A stretch of 64,000 bases of DNA, from assembly GCA_946539855.1 (NCBI GenBank), contig CAMNHV010000004.1, positions 33,921 to 97,920 of the forward strand, read 5' to 3'. Below the pieces are notes generated by a model, which worked only from the letters and a program-made list of their open reading frames with translations, searched no databases and was not told where the DNA came from. A program made the position numbers and the translations under genes. Positions within the stretch are counted from its first letter, which is position 1. Each line of letters begins with the position of its first letter. The DNA is from CAG-791 sp002449595 (lineage in GTDB: Bacteria > Bacillota > Clostridia > Lachnospirales > Lachnospiraceae). Below, piece after piece: positions 52,848 through 61,987 of this stretch.

Positions 52848-54130
52848 TGCGTCATCATACTCCGGTAGATGCCGATCAGCCTCTTGAAGTTGGTGTCCGG
52901 ATTGTGCACCTGCTTCGCCCTTCGCCGCGCGTAGCCGCCCAGCGTCATCGCGAGTTCGTCGTCATAGAACACCGTCTTTACGCCTTCCGCGAGCTCGTCG
53001 ACCTTGCCGCCGGGGAAAAGGATTCCCTCCTCGCCATCGCTGATGAGGTCCGGCACGCCGCCGACCTTGGCGGAGACGACCGGCATGCCGAGCAGCATCG
53101 CCTCGCAGACGGAATTCGGCGAGTTCTCCATGATCGAAGGGCACACGAACACGTTGCTCTTCAGGTACTGTTCCTTCATCTGCTGCGCGGTGAGCCTCCC
53201 CAGCATTGTGACCTTGTCCTGGAGGTGGCCCTTGCGGATCAGCCCCCGCAGATACTTCCCGTAGGCGCTGATCTTCAGCGCCATCGGATATTTCCGCCCG
53301 GAGGAGGACCTGCCGCCGCCGATGATCGAGCTGCCGGCGACGTAGAGATGCGCGTCCGGGAATTTCTCAAGAATGAGAGGCATCGCCTCGAGCATGTAGT
53401 GGAAGCCCTTCAGCGGGTAATCTCCCTGACTGAGGAAGATGCTGTGCCGCTCCACCTTGGAGACGTCCCACTGTCCCCGGTAGAACGGGGCGCGCAGCGT
53501 CTCGTTCATCGGGTGGTAGACCGCCTCTTCGTTGATCTCCTGCGTCGCCTCGCGGTCAAAGGTCGTCCGGCCCGTGATGTGTGCCGTGAGCTTTAACGCT
53601 TTCTCCTCATTTTTCGCGCGCAGGCGGAACTTCTTCTGCTGATCCTGCAGCGTGTCCCTGCGGTACCAGTCCCGGAACGTGACGGAGCGCTGCACGCGGT
53701 ACGGCAGGTCCGCCATGTAGACGTCCGCGATCCGGCAGCACAGGCCCTGGATCCCGATCAGCGTCCGCTTCGGGTTGCCGAACGCCCGCGCCGCAGCGAG
53801 CGCGTGCGGGAACTCCGTCCCGAAGATGTGCACGATGTCCGGCTCGAAATCATCGATGATCTCGCGCAGCCGCGTCTCCATTCTCTCGTCGTAGATCTCC
53901 GGCGCGTTCGTGTTCTCGTAAAAGCCGTAGAACACCGTCTCCCCGGACTGAATGCGCACGGAAGCCCTGTCCGCCGGTACCGGCGCACAGATGCCCAGCT
54001 GCGTCTCCCCCGGATCCCTTCTGATCCGGTCAAAGCTGCCCTCCAGCCAGCCGCCCCGCTCCGTCACGGGGAGCCCCAGTTCCCTGGCGAAGGCCGGGAG
54101 GACGATGTTGCACACCCAAAGAATTCTCAT
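52844..54130 (-). CDS. Family 4 glycosyltransferase
   Basis: 428 residues of the GT-B fold, beginning MRILWVCNIVLPAFARELGL. The C-domain has HSIFLSQGDYPLKGFHYMLE and the donor-site PSIMENSPNSVCEAMLLGMP. It lies 7 bp after the GT2 gene upstream and overlaps the next gene by four bases, so it is tightly coupled in the operon. Sugar specificity cannot be assigned. Confidence 0.9.
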   Translation of the reverse strand: MRILWVCNIVLPAFARELGLPVTERGGWLEGSFDRIRRDPGETQLGICAPVPADRASVRIQSGETVFYGFYENTNAPEIYDERMETRLREIIDDFEPDIVHIFGTEFPHALAAARAFGNPKRTLIGIQGLCCRIADVYMADLPYRVQRSVTFRDWYRRDTLQDQQKKFRLRAKNEEKALKLTAHITGRTTFDREATQEINEEAVYHPMNETLRAPFYRGQWDVSKVERHSIFLSQGDYPLKGFHYMLEAMPLILEKFPDAHLYVAGSSIIGGGRSSSGRKYPMALKISAYGKYLRGLIRKGHLQDKVTMLGRLTAQQMKEQYLKSNVFVCPSIMENSPNSVCEAMLLGMPVVSAKVGGVPDLISDGEEGILFPGGKVDELAEGVKTVFYDDELAMTLGGYARRRAKQVHNPDTNFKRLIGIYRSMMTQ

Positions 54131-54137
54131 ATCCCGT

Positions 54138-54941
54138 TTACTTGTACATCAGTTTCTTGATCTTGTCGTAAACCTGCGCCGTCCGCCTGTCCGATGCGAG
54201 CTTCTCCCGCAGCGGCTGCAGCGTCAGGATCATAAGCGCGCGGTAGGTCAGGACCTTGCCCCGCGGCATGTATTTCTGCGTGATCTCGCGGTGCTCCCGC
54301 GCGGAGATGCTTCTGCCCCGCACCGTCTCGGAGAAGCCGCCGCCCTCGTAGGACGCCGACGTAAAGCCGAGCGGCACCGTCGCCGTGCCCTTCACATAGC
54401 AGCACCACAGGAAGTGCTCGTAGTCAGCGCGCACGCGGTAGTTCAGGTCGTACTTTCTCTCGCTGAACAGGTCCGCGGCGTAGAAGCACGCCTGGTGGCA
54501 CGGCAGGTTGCGGAACAGCGCGAAGTCGTCGAGCTTCGGGTTCGCCGGCACGACCTGGCCGCTCTTTCGCTCGAACACGTCTCCGTAGAAGATCGCATTG
54601 CCGGGCGTTCCCTTCGCCGCGATCGCCTCCGCGGTCCTCGCCAGTACGCTGTCATCGTACAGCAGATCGCCGCAATTTAAGAAAAGCACATACCGCCCCC
54701 GGATCTTGTCGATCGCCTTATTCATGCCGTCGTAGATCCCCGTGTCGGACTCCGTGAACATGCGGATCCTGTCGTCCTCCGCGTACGGCGCCGCGGCGAG
54801 AAACTCCGCTGACCCGTCCTTCGAGCCGCCGTCCTGCACGACGATCTCGTAGTCCCGGAAGCTCTGCATCCGGACGGAGTCGACGGTTTCCTTAAGTTTT
54901 TCTCCCGCGTTCAGGGCGGTGACGATGACCGAAAAGAGCAT
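54138..54941 (-). CDS. Family 2 glycosyltransferase (WcaA-like)
   Basis: 267 residues with FSVIVTALNAGEKLKETVDS, VVQDGGSKDGS, IYDGMNKAIDKIRGRYVLFL and the metal site NCGDLLYDD. This is the GT2 pattern common in colanic acid and O-antigen clusters. Starts 11 bp after the polymerase gene. Confidence 0.9.
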   Translation of the reverse strand: MLFSVIVTALNAGEKLKETVDSVRMQSFRDYEIVVQDGGSKDGSAEFLAAAPYAEDDRIRMFTESDTGIYDGMNKAIDKIRGRYVLFLNCGDLLYDDSVLARTAEAIAAKGTPGNAIFYGDVFERKSGQVVPANPKLDDFALFRNLPCHQACFYAADLFSERKYDLNYRVRADYEHFLWCCYVKGTATVPLGFTSASYEGGGFSETVRGRSISAREHREITQKYMPRGKVLTYRALMILTLQPLREKLASDRRTAQVYDKIKKLMYK

Positions 54942-54952
54942 TCTGTTTCTCC

Positions 54953-56146
54953 CTACTCTATGATCGCCTCCGGAAGTTCATGGAACACGAACGTCCGGTA
55001 CGGAAGGATGCTGATGAGCGGATCCCACGCCCTCCACAGGAACAATGCGAAAAACGCGATTCCTGCGACGATCGTGAGCGCTGTGAGGACGCGCTCCGTG
55101 CGCTCCTCCTTCGCGCGCAGAATGACCTCCGGAATGAGGAAGATCTGCGTCACGGTGAGATACGTCGCGATCCTCGAGATCTCGGGGATGAACCAGGCGG
55201 CGCAGTAGATGACGAGCGCCAGCACGGTGCAGCGGATCCAGAAGGCGTACGCCCCGCTCCTGCTGTCTTCTCCCACGGCGTCATTCTTTTTATTCGACGC
55301 GCGGTCCATGGCAAGCGCGAGGAACGGCAGAAGCGCCAGGGCGGCGCAGCGCGCGATACCCACCGGGCTGATCCTTCCTCCGCTCATGAACGCCGTCCCG
55401 TGGTAGGACGGGTAGAGCCGCACGACGACCTGCATCCAGAAATCCCGGAAGTACGAGAGCGCGAAGACCGCAGCGATGGCTAAGGCAGCCGGAATGCGCT
55501 TCCACTTCAGGGCGCAGACCGGATACAGCGCGAGGACGACGAGCGCCGACTTGTGGAAGGAAGCGGCGGCAAGGACAAGCAGGAGGAACGGCAGGTACTC
55601 TTTTCTCAGGAAAAAGATCATGGCGCAGAGCACGATCGACATCGCGAAGTAATAGCGCACGGTGTTGTAGGTCTGGAAGTAGTACCCGAACGCCATGAAC
55701 AGGAAGAACGAGAGAAAGAACCGGCCGGACAGCGCCCGGATCGCGATCAGGAAGAAGGCGATCGTGAGCACCGAAAACACGGCGAACACGAGCAGGCTGT
55801 TCTCGTAGCCGCAGAGCCCGTAGATGAGCTTGACGAGCAGGTTGAAGCCCGGCTCCGTCGGCACGTACGCGTCGATGTTCGCGAGGTGGAAGAAGGCGAC
55901 GTAGCGCATGTAATCGTTGCCGACGTTCTGCCTGAGGACGGCAGGCACGGCGAGGATCACGAAGATGGCCGCCATGAGCGCTTTATTCCGGAAGATCGTC
56001 ACCTGCGCGCAGCGAAGGCTCTCCGGGAGGCGCAGCAGTGCGGCGCGCCCCGCGGCACAGGTACGGCTGTCCCTGGTGTCAGACAGAAAGTAAGCCGGTA
56101 TGACTGCGAAGGCAGCGATGAGTATGTAAAGAACAACTGATGCCAT
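54953..56146 (-). CDS. EpsG-family polysaccharide polymerase
   Basis: 397-residue integral membrane protein with about ten hydrophobic helices. It has the EpsG/Wzy-like NVGNDYMRYVAFFHLANIDA segment followed by EPGFNLLVKLIYGLCGYEN, which is characteristic of EpsG. It probably polymerises repeat units on the outer face of the membrane. It is the only polymerase candidate in the operon. Confidence 0.88.
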   Translation of the reverse strand: MASVVLYILIAAFAVIPAYFLSDTRDSRTCAAGRAALLRLPESLRCAQVTIFRNKALMAAIFVILAVPAVLRQNVGNDYMRYVAFFHLANIDAYVPTEPGFNLLVKLIYGLCGYENSLLVFAVFSVLTIAFFLIAIRALSGRFFLSFFLFMAFGYYFQTYNTVRYYFAMSIVLCAMIFFLRKEYLPFLLLVLAAASFHKSALVVLALYPVCALKWKRIPAALAIAAVFALSYFRDFWMQVVVRLYPSYHGTAFMSGGRISPVGIARCAALALLPFLALAMDRASNKKNDAVGEDSRSGAYAFWIRCTVLALVIYCAAWFIPEISRIATYLTVTQIFLIPEVILRAKEERTERVLTALTIVAGIAFFALFLWRAWDPLISILPYRTFVFHELPEAIIE

Positions 56147-56154
56147 GGCCCGCG

Positions 56155-56940
56155 CTATGCCTCCCGGATCCCTTTCCGCATGAGGCGGAGCGCATCCCTG
56201 AGCGGGATCTCACGGCACATTTTGCCGCGGTTTTTGATGAGGAAGCGGAGCGCGAACGGCACCGCCATCGGCCCGTACAGATAGTGGTAGAGCACGCCTC
56301 TGTCGTAGAAGAATTTCTCGGTAAAGCCCTTGAACCAGGTGGACTCGTCGCCCTCCTGCCGGCGCATCTCGTGGCCGATCGTCACGGGGACGCCGTAGAT
56401 CTTCAGGCCCTTTTTCAGGCAGTCGTGGATAAACAGAGAGTCCTCGCCGTTGCTGTACCTGGCGCCGCCCCCGAACAGGAGCGAGAACCAGACGTTCGCC
56501 TTGCGGATGCTCTCCGTGCGGATGCACATGCTGTAGGTGGGATAGCGCCCGTAGTTGTACCAGCGGACTCTTTTGTGGCGCACATTCTCATACGTCCTGC
56601 GTTCCTCGACGGCCGCGACGTTGAACATCAGGATGTCCGCCTTCGGGTTGCGCTCGAACTCGCGCAGGATCTTCTCCTCATAATCGTCGGTGTAGACGAT
56701 GTCCTCGTCCGCGAAGAGCGCGAATTCCGCCTCCGCGCGCATCAGTGCGCTGTTGCGGTTCAGGCCGACGCCGCGCTCGTCAAAAGCGAACGCGCGGATG
56801 AGCCGCCCCTTCCTGACAAATTCCTTGTAGCTGTATTCCTGACACTGATTGCAGATGACCGCTTCCGTGGACAGGTTCATATGCTCCGCGAGCATGATGG
56901 GGTTCTCCTGCACACAGGCCACCAGTACCTGCAGTTTCAT
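56155..56940 (-). CDS. Glycosyltransferase family 2-like protein
   Basis: 261 residues. It starts MKLQVLVACVQENPIMLAEH and contains VICNQCQEYSYKEFV, GVGLNRNSALMRAEAEFALF and the acidic FADEDIVYTDDYEEKILREF, a GT-A fold with a DxD-like site. GEDSLFIHDCLKKGLKIYGV resembles late GT2 motifs. ATG 56940 follows AGGAGAA; a longer in-frame extension of 79 codons upstream is low-complexity and overlaps the gap. Similar proteins occur in Lachnospiraceae polysaccharide loci. Confidence 0.82.
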   Translation of the reverse strand: MKLQVLVACVQENPIMLAEHMNLSTEAVICNQCQEYSYKEFVRKGRLIRAFAFDERGVGLNRNSALMRAEAEFALFADEDIVYTDDYEEKILREFERNPKADILMFNVAAVEERRTYENVRHKRVRWYNYGRYPTYSMCIRTESIRKANVWFSLLFGGGARYSNGEDSLFIHDCLKKGLKIYGVPVTIGHEMRRQEGDESTWFKGFTEKFFYDRGVLYHYLYGPMAVPFALRFLIKNRGKMCREIPLRDALRLMRKGIREA

Positions 56941-57022
56941 GTGCTGTTCTCCTGTTCTTGCCGGCGTTTGTGTTACAGGCATGCCGCGCCTCGCGCAGGC
57001 GGCCTTGCGCCGTGATCCGGCC

Positions 57023-58531
57023 TCAGAGCCGGTAGTACTTTTTGATGAATCTTCCGTCGGCGTCGCTAAGGAGCACGCCGTCGACCGGCAGTTCCTGCTG
57101 CCGCAGGACCGAGATCTGATGCTCCGTCCTGGAGCGCAGCTGCTTCCCGTAAGGCACGACCAGGAAGATGCCGTCAAAGCTCCTGAGGTCGTCCGGGTCC
57201 GCGGCCGATGCCGGGTAGAAGCGCGGCCAGAGTTCCGCGTCTTCCGAGGGGTTCACGTCACCCGCGGCTTCCAGCGCGCTCAGCACCTTTTCCGCGTGCT
57301 CCGCGCCGTCCAGGGACACCAGCGCGATGTCGCCTGCCTCCGTGATCTTGCCCTCCTCGTTCGCGTACAGATGCTTCCAGCACGCGGTCCGGATGGCTTC
57401 CCGCCGCTCCGCGGCGAACAGGTCCGGCAGTTTGCTCCCTTCCTTCGCCGTCATGCCGAGCGCCGGAATGCCGGTCGCCCGCTCGAGCTCCTCCGGCACA
57501 TAGAATCCCTCTTCCATCGCGCTCTTCAGGAGCATGATGCCGAGGCCCAGAAGGAGGCCCAGGAACGCGCCGAGTAAAACGGCGTTCTCTGTCCTGTCAT
57601 CCACCACTTCCAGCGTCGGTACCGTCTTCGAGAGGAAGGAGATCTTCTCGAACTCCTTCGCGGTCTCCCCGAACGTCTCCAGTCCGTAGTCCACCGCCTC
57701 GGTGAGGCGCTCCGCCGTGTCTCTGTTTCCGTCGCGCACCGTCACCGTGAGGAGACGGATGTCGGAGAGGATCTCCGCCTTCACGTCCCGCTGCACCAGC
57801 GCTGCCGCCTCTTCTTCCGGCATCTGCAGCCTGTGCGCGATCGGCGTGAGGATCTCCGGGTGGGCCGTCAGAAGGTCGGTCCAGGTCGCGCCGTTGTAAT
57901 AGTCGTACGTCGTCTCGTGGTCGTTCCACGCGAAGTCGATATAGAGCTTGGAGACCTGCTTGTAAGGGACGCTGACCGTCAGCGCGGTCACGGCGAGGTA
58001 GATCGCCCAGCCGAGGATCGCCCCGATAATCGTCAGGAGCGGGACGAGCCATGCCCTGCGCAGCGTGAGCAGATACTTCAGACGCGCTGCCGGCTCCGGA
58101 CCCGGGTCTTTCTTTTTCCGGGCGGGCTCTTTTTTCTCCGGCTCTTTCTTTTCGGATTCGGTTCCTGCTGCCTCCGCTTCCGGCTCTTTTTTCTCCGGTT
58201 CAGACCCCGCCTTCTCCGGCTCTGCTTTTACCGCTTCAGCCTCTGGCTTTTCGGCTTCAGACCCGGTCTTTTCCGCTTCAGCCGGTTCTTTCTTTTCCGG
58301 CGCAGACTCAGTCTTTTCCGCCTCAGCCGGTTCTTCTTTTTCCACCGCAGGCTCAGCCTTCTCCGCCTCAGCCTTTTCAGTCCCCGCCTCGCTCTTTACC
58401 GATGCGGATTCCTTTTCCGCTGCTTCTTTTTTTGCGGCTTCCGGCTCTTTCTTCTCCGGCTCTTCTATGATGATCTTCGCCTCAGGCCCCGGTGCCGCCG
58501 TCGCCTGCACGTTCTCTTTTCTATCTTCCAT
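57023..58531 (-). CDS. Wzz/CpsC-type polysaccharide co-polymerase with charged N-tail and degenerate kinase-like C-domain
   Basis: 502 residues. Residues 1-150 are almost only K, E, A, P and S in repeating PEKKEP/AEAEKT units, predicted to be cytoplasmic. TM1 (about 160-182) is followed by an extracytoplasmic Wzz domain and TM2 (about 316-338). The last 160 residues resemble a bacterial tyrosine-kinase fold (GIPALGMTAKEGSKLPDLFA, SFDGIFLVVPYGKQL) but lack Walker A and Walker B motifs. The start at 58531 follows GCGGGGAA. It sets chain length or assembles the export complex; the C-domain is probably a non-catalytic scaffold. Confidence 0.83.
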   Translation of the reverse strand: MEDRKENVQATAAPGPEAKIIIEEPEKKEPEAAKKEAAEKESASVKSEAGTEKAEAEKAEPAVEKEEPAEAEKTESAPEKKEPAEAEKTGSEAEKPEAEAVKAEPEKAGSEPEKKEPEAEAAGTESEKKEPEKKEPARKKKDPGPEPAARLKYLLTLRRAWLVPLLTIIGAILGWAIYLAVTALTVSVPYKQVSKLYIDFAWNDHETTYDYYNGATWTDLLTAHPEILTPIAHRLQMPEEEAAALVQRDVKAEILSDIRLLTVTVRDGNRDTAERLTEAVDYGLETFGETAKEFEKISFLSKTVPTLEVVDDRTENAVLLGAFLGLLLGLGIMLLKSAMEEGFYVPEELERATGIPALGMTAKEGSKLPDLFAAERREAIRTACWKHLYANEEGKITEAGDIALVSLDGAEHAEKVLSALEAAGDVNPSEDAELWPRFYPASAADPDDLRSFDGIFLVVPYGKQLRSRTEHQISVLRQQELPVDGVLLSDADGRFIKKYYRL

Positions 58532-58544
58532 ACTGATTCCCCGC

Positions 58545-59963
58545 TCAGCGGTCTTCATTGTTGTCCAGTGCCGTCGTCTGCCCTTCCGTGACGCCCTCGG
58601 TGCTCTCCGGCTTCAGCAGGATCTTGAGCGTGAGCAGCATCAGCTTGATGTCGAGCCAGACGGAATAATTCTGGATATAAGTGAGGTCCAGCTTCAGCTT
58701 GTCATACGGCGTCGTGTTGTACTTGCCGTAGACCTGCGCGTAGCCGGCAAGTCCCGCCTTCACCTTCATCCGATAGACGAATTCCGGCATCTCTTCCACA
58801 TACTGCGCGATGATCTCCGGGCGCTCGGGCCTGGGCCCGATAAAGGACATCTCGCCCTTTAACACATTGATCAGCTGCGGCAGCTCATCGATACGAACCT
58901 TGCGGATAAACCTGCCGCAGGGCGTGATCCTGTCGTCGTTCTGGCTCGCGAGGCGCGCGACGCCGTCCTTTTCCGCGTCCACCCGCATGCTGCGGAACTT
59001 GATGATCTGGAAAGGTTTTTCATTCAAAGTGCACCGCGTCTGCTTGTAGAAGACCGGCCCCTTATCGTAGAAGTGGATCGCCGCCGCCGTGATGAGCATG
59101 ATGGGAGACGCGATGATGAGCAGGATCAGCGCGCAGACGAGGTCGATCGTGCGCTTCGCGAGGCGCTGCGTGAAGCTCAGCGCGTATTCCCTGGTCATGT
59201 AGATCGGCGTGTCGAACAGGTGGAGCTCTGCGGAGCCGTGCATCAGCACGTCCGGGATCTTCGGCATGATGTACATGCGGACGGATTTGTGGAAGCAGAA
59301 CTTGAGCAGCTCGTTGCGGATCTGCGTCGGAACGTCCCAGATGACGACGCCGTCATAAACCCTGGATCCGTCCTTTTCCCGAAGGATCTCCTCCTGCGCC
59401 GCTTCGAGGCCGTCGCGGATGTCGATGCACTTCTCGACCTCATACTTGTCCGGCCGGAGCGCGAACTTGCCGAGAATGCTGCGGACCGGGCGGTCGGCGT
59501 GCACAAGCAGAAGATGCTTCGGCGGAAACGTCTTTTTATAAATGGCGTCGCTGAAGTTCACGAAGATGATCGCGAACAGCAGCTGCAGCAGCGTCATCCG
59601 GATCATCGGGAAGACGGCCACGAGCCAGTTCGCCATCAGCGACAGCTGGAAATACGAGATCAGGTTGACGCCCAGGAGCGAGAACATCTGCGAGAGTATG
59701 ACGTCCGTCGGCTTCAGGTACCCTACTTTCAGTCCTCCGTAGGTCGAAGTGAAAAAGTAGAGCAGGACAAAGTAGATCAGCAGGATGACGACATGCCCGT
59801 TGAAATAGAACTTCAGGTTATAGCGGATCCTGGGCAGATAGTAGATATGATACCAGTACCAGCCGTAGATGGCGGTCATGATCATGAGCCCGAGGACGGG
59901 GAGCTGGAGCACGAGCACCTTCGCGAGAGAGCGCCCGCGCCTTGAAACATCGCTGCGGTTCAA
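58545..59963 (-). CDS. Initiating polyprenyl-phosphate sugar-1-phosphate transferase
   Basis: Transfers the first sugar phosphate to undecaprenyl phosphate. N-terminal transmembrane helices and a CoA-binding-like domain precede the bacterial sugar transferase domain, with ITAAAIHFYDKGPVFYKQTR, PFQIIKFRSMRVDAEKDG, RIDELPQLINVLKGEMSFIG and GPRPERPE. I prefer TTG at 59963 (472 residues): it is 1 bp after the GT2 stop and has AGAGGAAG before it. ATG at 59987 overlaps the previous gene by 23 bp and lacks a site. Confidence 0.9.
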   Translation of the reverse strand: MNRSDVSRRGRSLAKVLVLQLPVLGLMIMTAIYGWYWYHIYYLPRIRYNLKFYFNGHVVILLIYFVLLYFFTSTYGGLKVGYLKPTDVILSQMFSLLGVNLISYFQLSLMANWLVAVFPMIRMTLLQLLFAIIFVNFSDAIYKKTFPPKHLLLVHADRPVRSILGKFALRPDKYEVEKCIDIRDGLEAAQEEILREKDGSRVYDGVVIWDVPTQIRNELLKFCFHKSVRMYIMPKIPDVLMHGSAELHLFDTPIYMTREYALSFTQRLAKRTIDLVCALILLIIASPIMLITAAAIHFYDKGPVFYKQTRCTLNEKPFQIIKFRSMRVDAEKDGVARLASQNDDRITPCGRFIRKVRIDELPQLINVLKGEMSFIGPRPERPEIIAQYVEEMPEFVYRMKVKAGLAGYAQVYGKYNTTPYDKLKLDLTYIQNYSVWLDIKLMLLTLKILLKPESTEGVTEGQTTALDNNEDR

Positions 59964-59964
59964 A

Positions 59965-60894
59965 CTATTCTTCCTCTTTAACAACATAGATCGGCCGGTG
60001 CTTCACTTCCATGTAAGTCTTGGAAAGATATTGCCCGAGAACGCCGAGACACAGGAGCTGCACGCCGCTCGCCAGCAGGATGATGCACACGAGCGAAGGC
60101 CATCCGCTCGTCGGATCGCCGAAGATCAGCGCGCGGATCAGGACAAAGAGCAGCATCACGAAAGCCACGATGCAGAACAGGACGCCCATGAACGAAGTGA
60201 CCGCGAGCGGGATGCTGCTGAACGAGAGCATGCCGTCGAGCGCGTAGCGGAACAGGCCCCAGAAGGACCACTTGGTCTCGCCGTGGGCGCGCTCCACATT
60301 CTCGTATTCGACCCATTTCGTCTTGAAACCGACCCACGCGAAGATGCCTTTGGAAAAGCGGTTGTACTCGGTGACCGAGAGCACCGCGTCCACCATCTGT
60401 CTCGTCATCAGCCGGAAATCTCTCGCGCCGTCGACGATCTCGACCCGCCCGTTGTGATTGATCAGCTTGTAGAAGCCGCGCGCGAACAGCGACCGGATCG
60501 GAGGCTCGCCCTTTCTCGTGACGCGGCGGGTCGCCGCGCAGTCGTAGCCTTCTTCCAGGTAGCCGTACATCTCGGGAAGCAGGGACGGCGGATCCTGCAG
60601 GTCCGCGTCCAGGAGCACGACAAAGTCGCCCTTGGCGCGCTTTAGTCCCGCGTACATCGCCGACTCCTTGCCGAAGTTCCGGGAAAAGGAGATCAGATGG
60701 ACCTTCTCATCTCTCTCCCTGAGCTTTTTGACCTCGTGGGCTGTCCGGTCACTTGAACCGTCGTCGACGTAGATCAGTTCGTATGTGAGATCCTTCTTCT
60801 CAAAGAACTCCTTGTTCTTGATGAATTCCTCGTAGAAGAAGGCGACGTTTTCCTCCTCGTTGTAACAAGGAACGATTGCAGATAATAGTTTCAT
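59965..60894 (-). CDS. Polyprenyl-phosphate glycosyltransferase (GT2, DPM1/CsbB-like)
   Basis: 309 residues. A GT-A domain (LSAIVPCYNEEENVAFFYEE, IYVDDGSSDRTA, DFVVLLDADLQDPPSLLPEM) is followed by two C-terminal transmembrane helices (about 225-250 and 262-285). This is the architecture that makes undecaprenyl-phosphate sugars for extracytoplasmic glycosylation. First gene of the operon, 43 bp after the DegV stop with AAAAGGA before its ATG. No promoter of its own is obvious, so it may be read from degV. Confidence 0.9.
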   Translation of the reverse strand: MKLLSAIVPCYNEEENVAFFYEEFIKNKEFFEKKDLTYELIYVDDGSSDRTAHEVKKLRERDEKVHLISFSRNFGKESAMYAGLKRAKGDFVVLLDADLQDPPSLLPEMYGYLEEGYDCAATRRVTRKGEPPIRSLFARGFYKLINHNGRVEIVDGARDFRLMTRQMVDAVLSVTEYNRFSKGIFAWVGFKTKWVEYENVERAHGETKWSFWGLFRYALDGMLSFSSIPLAVTSFMGVLFCIVAFVMLLFVLIRALIFGDPTSGWPSLVCIILLASGVQLLCLGVLGQYLSKTYMEVKHRPIYVVKEEE

Positions 60895-60937
60895 CGGTCA
60901 GCGTCCTTTTCGCGCTGTCTGTTTCTGTATCCTCCGG

Positions 60938-61792
60938 TCACGGGTCAAGCAGCGTCATGACGCCGATGAGCCCCGGCCCGGTGTTGATCGCGAGCGTCGC
61001 AGTGATCTGCTTTTCAAACAGGAACTCCATGCCCTGCAGGCGCTCGGTGAGCATCTGCTTCATCTTCTCCGCTTCTTCCTTCGCGCCGCCGTCGCCGACG
61101 ATGACCCAGCACCGCCTGCCGGCCGCTCTCTTAACGACTTCTTCCAAGAGCTTTTTCTTCGCGTTCGACTCGCCGCGGATCTTGGCGACGGTGTAGTAGA
61201 TCCCGTCGTCGTTGCAGGAGATGATCGGCTTGAGCCTTAGCACGCTGCCAAGCATCGACGCGACCTTGCCGATGCGGCCGCCGATCTCCAGGTACTTGAG
61301 CGTGTCCATGTAGAACATGACGGAAGAATCCCGGATCTTCTCGTTCATCTTCCGGATGAGGTCCGCGAACGCGATGCCCTTCTTCAGCTGGCGGGCCGCC
61401 CAGAGCGCCCAGATGCCGCTGCCGAAGGAGATGTTCTTCGTGTCGAACACGTAGACTTCCAGTCCCTCGTACTGCTGCGCCGCAAGGCGGATCGTGTTGC
61501 CGGTCCCGGACAGCCCGGACGAGATGGTGACCGCGATCACTCTCTCATAGCCGTCCTCCCGGATCCGGTCGAACACCTCTGTGACCTCGCCCGGCGACGG
61601 CGTGGAAGTTGTCGGTATTTCGTCCGGAAATCTTCTGTATATCATGAGAGGGTCGATGTCGATCCCGTCCTGATAATCCTTTTCAGGATAGATCACGTGA
61701 AGTGGAAGGTAATAGATTCCTTCTTCCGCACACAGTTCGTAAGGCAGGTCTCCGCCGGAATCCATCAGCACTGCCGTTTTTTGTTCATTCAT
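60938..61792 (-). CDS. DegV family fatty-acid-binding protein
   Basis: 284 residues. Family features are VLMDSGGDLPYELCAEEGIY at the N-terminus, PTTSTPSPGEV, and ISSGLSGTGNTIRLAA, with a C-terminal RLKPIISCNDDGIYYTVAK. DegV/FakB proteins present fatty acids to the FakA kinase for phospholipid synthesis; no fakA is here. The start is ATG 61792 after GAGGCAAGAAG; an in-frame ATG 18 bases upstream is less well placed. Confidence 0.9.
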   Translation of the reverse strand: MNEQKTAVLMDSGGDLPYELCAEEGIYYLPLHVIYPEKDYQDGIDIDPLMIYRRFPDEIPTTSTPSPGEVTEVFDRIREDGYERVIAVTISSGLSGTGNTIRLAAQQYEGLEVYVFDTKNISFGSGIWALWAARQLKKGIAFADLIRKMNEKIRDSSVMFYMDTLKYLEIGGRIGKVASMLGSVLRLKPIISCNDDGIYYTVAKIRGESNAKKKLLEEVVKRAAGRRCWVIVGDGGAKEEAEKMKQMLTERLQGMEFLFEKQITATLAINTGPGLIGVMTLLDP

Positions 61793-61897
61793 ACTTCTTG
61801 CCTCTCGCATCCCTCATCTGCGCCGGCGCACAGGCGCGAAGGGATCTCCTTATACAGTCCCCCGCATGCACGCCGCTTCAGTGCATACCTTTAAATA

Positions 61898-61906
61898 TGA
61901 TACAAT
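61898..61906 (+). promoter_or_regulatory. Extended -10 promoter of the RlmI-like gene
   Basis: TGATACAAT (TGn plus TACAAT), about 80 bp before the ATG. No good -35 box is seen. Confidence 0.45.
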
Positions 61907-61987
61907 ATTTAGCGTTGATGCGCCACCAAAGAGCCGTATCTTCCATGGCTTTTCCGGCGCTGTGAATGAATCTGAGCGAGGATCCGC

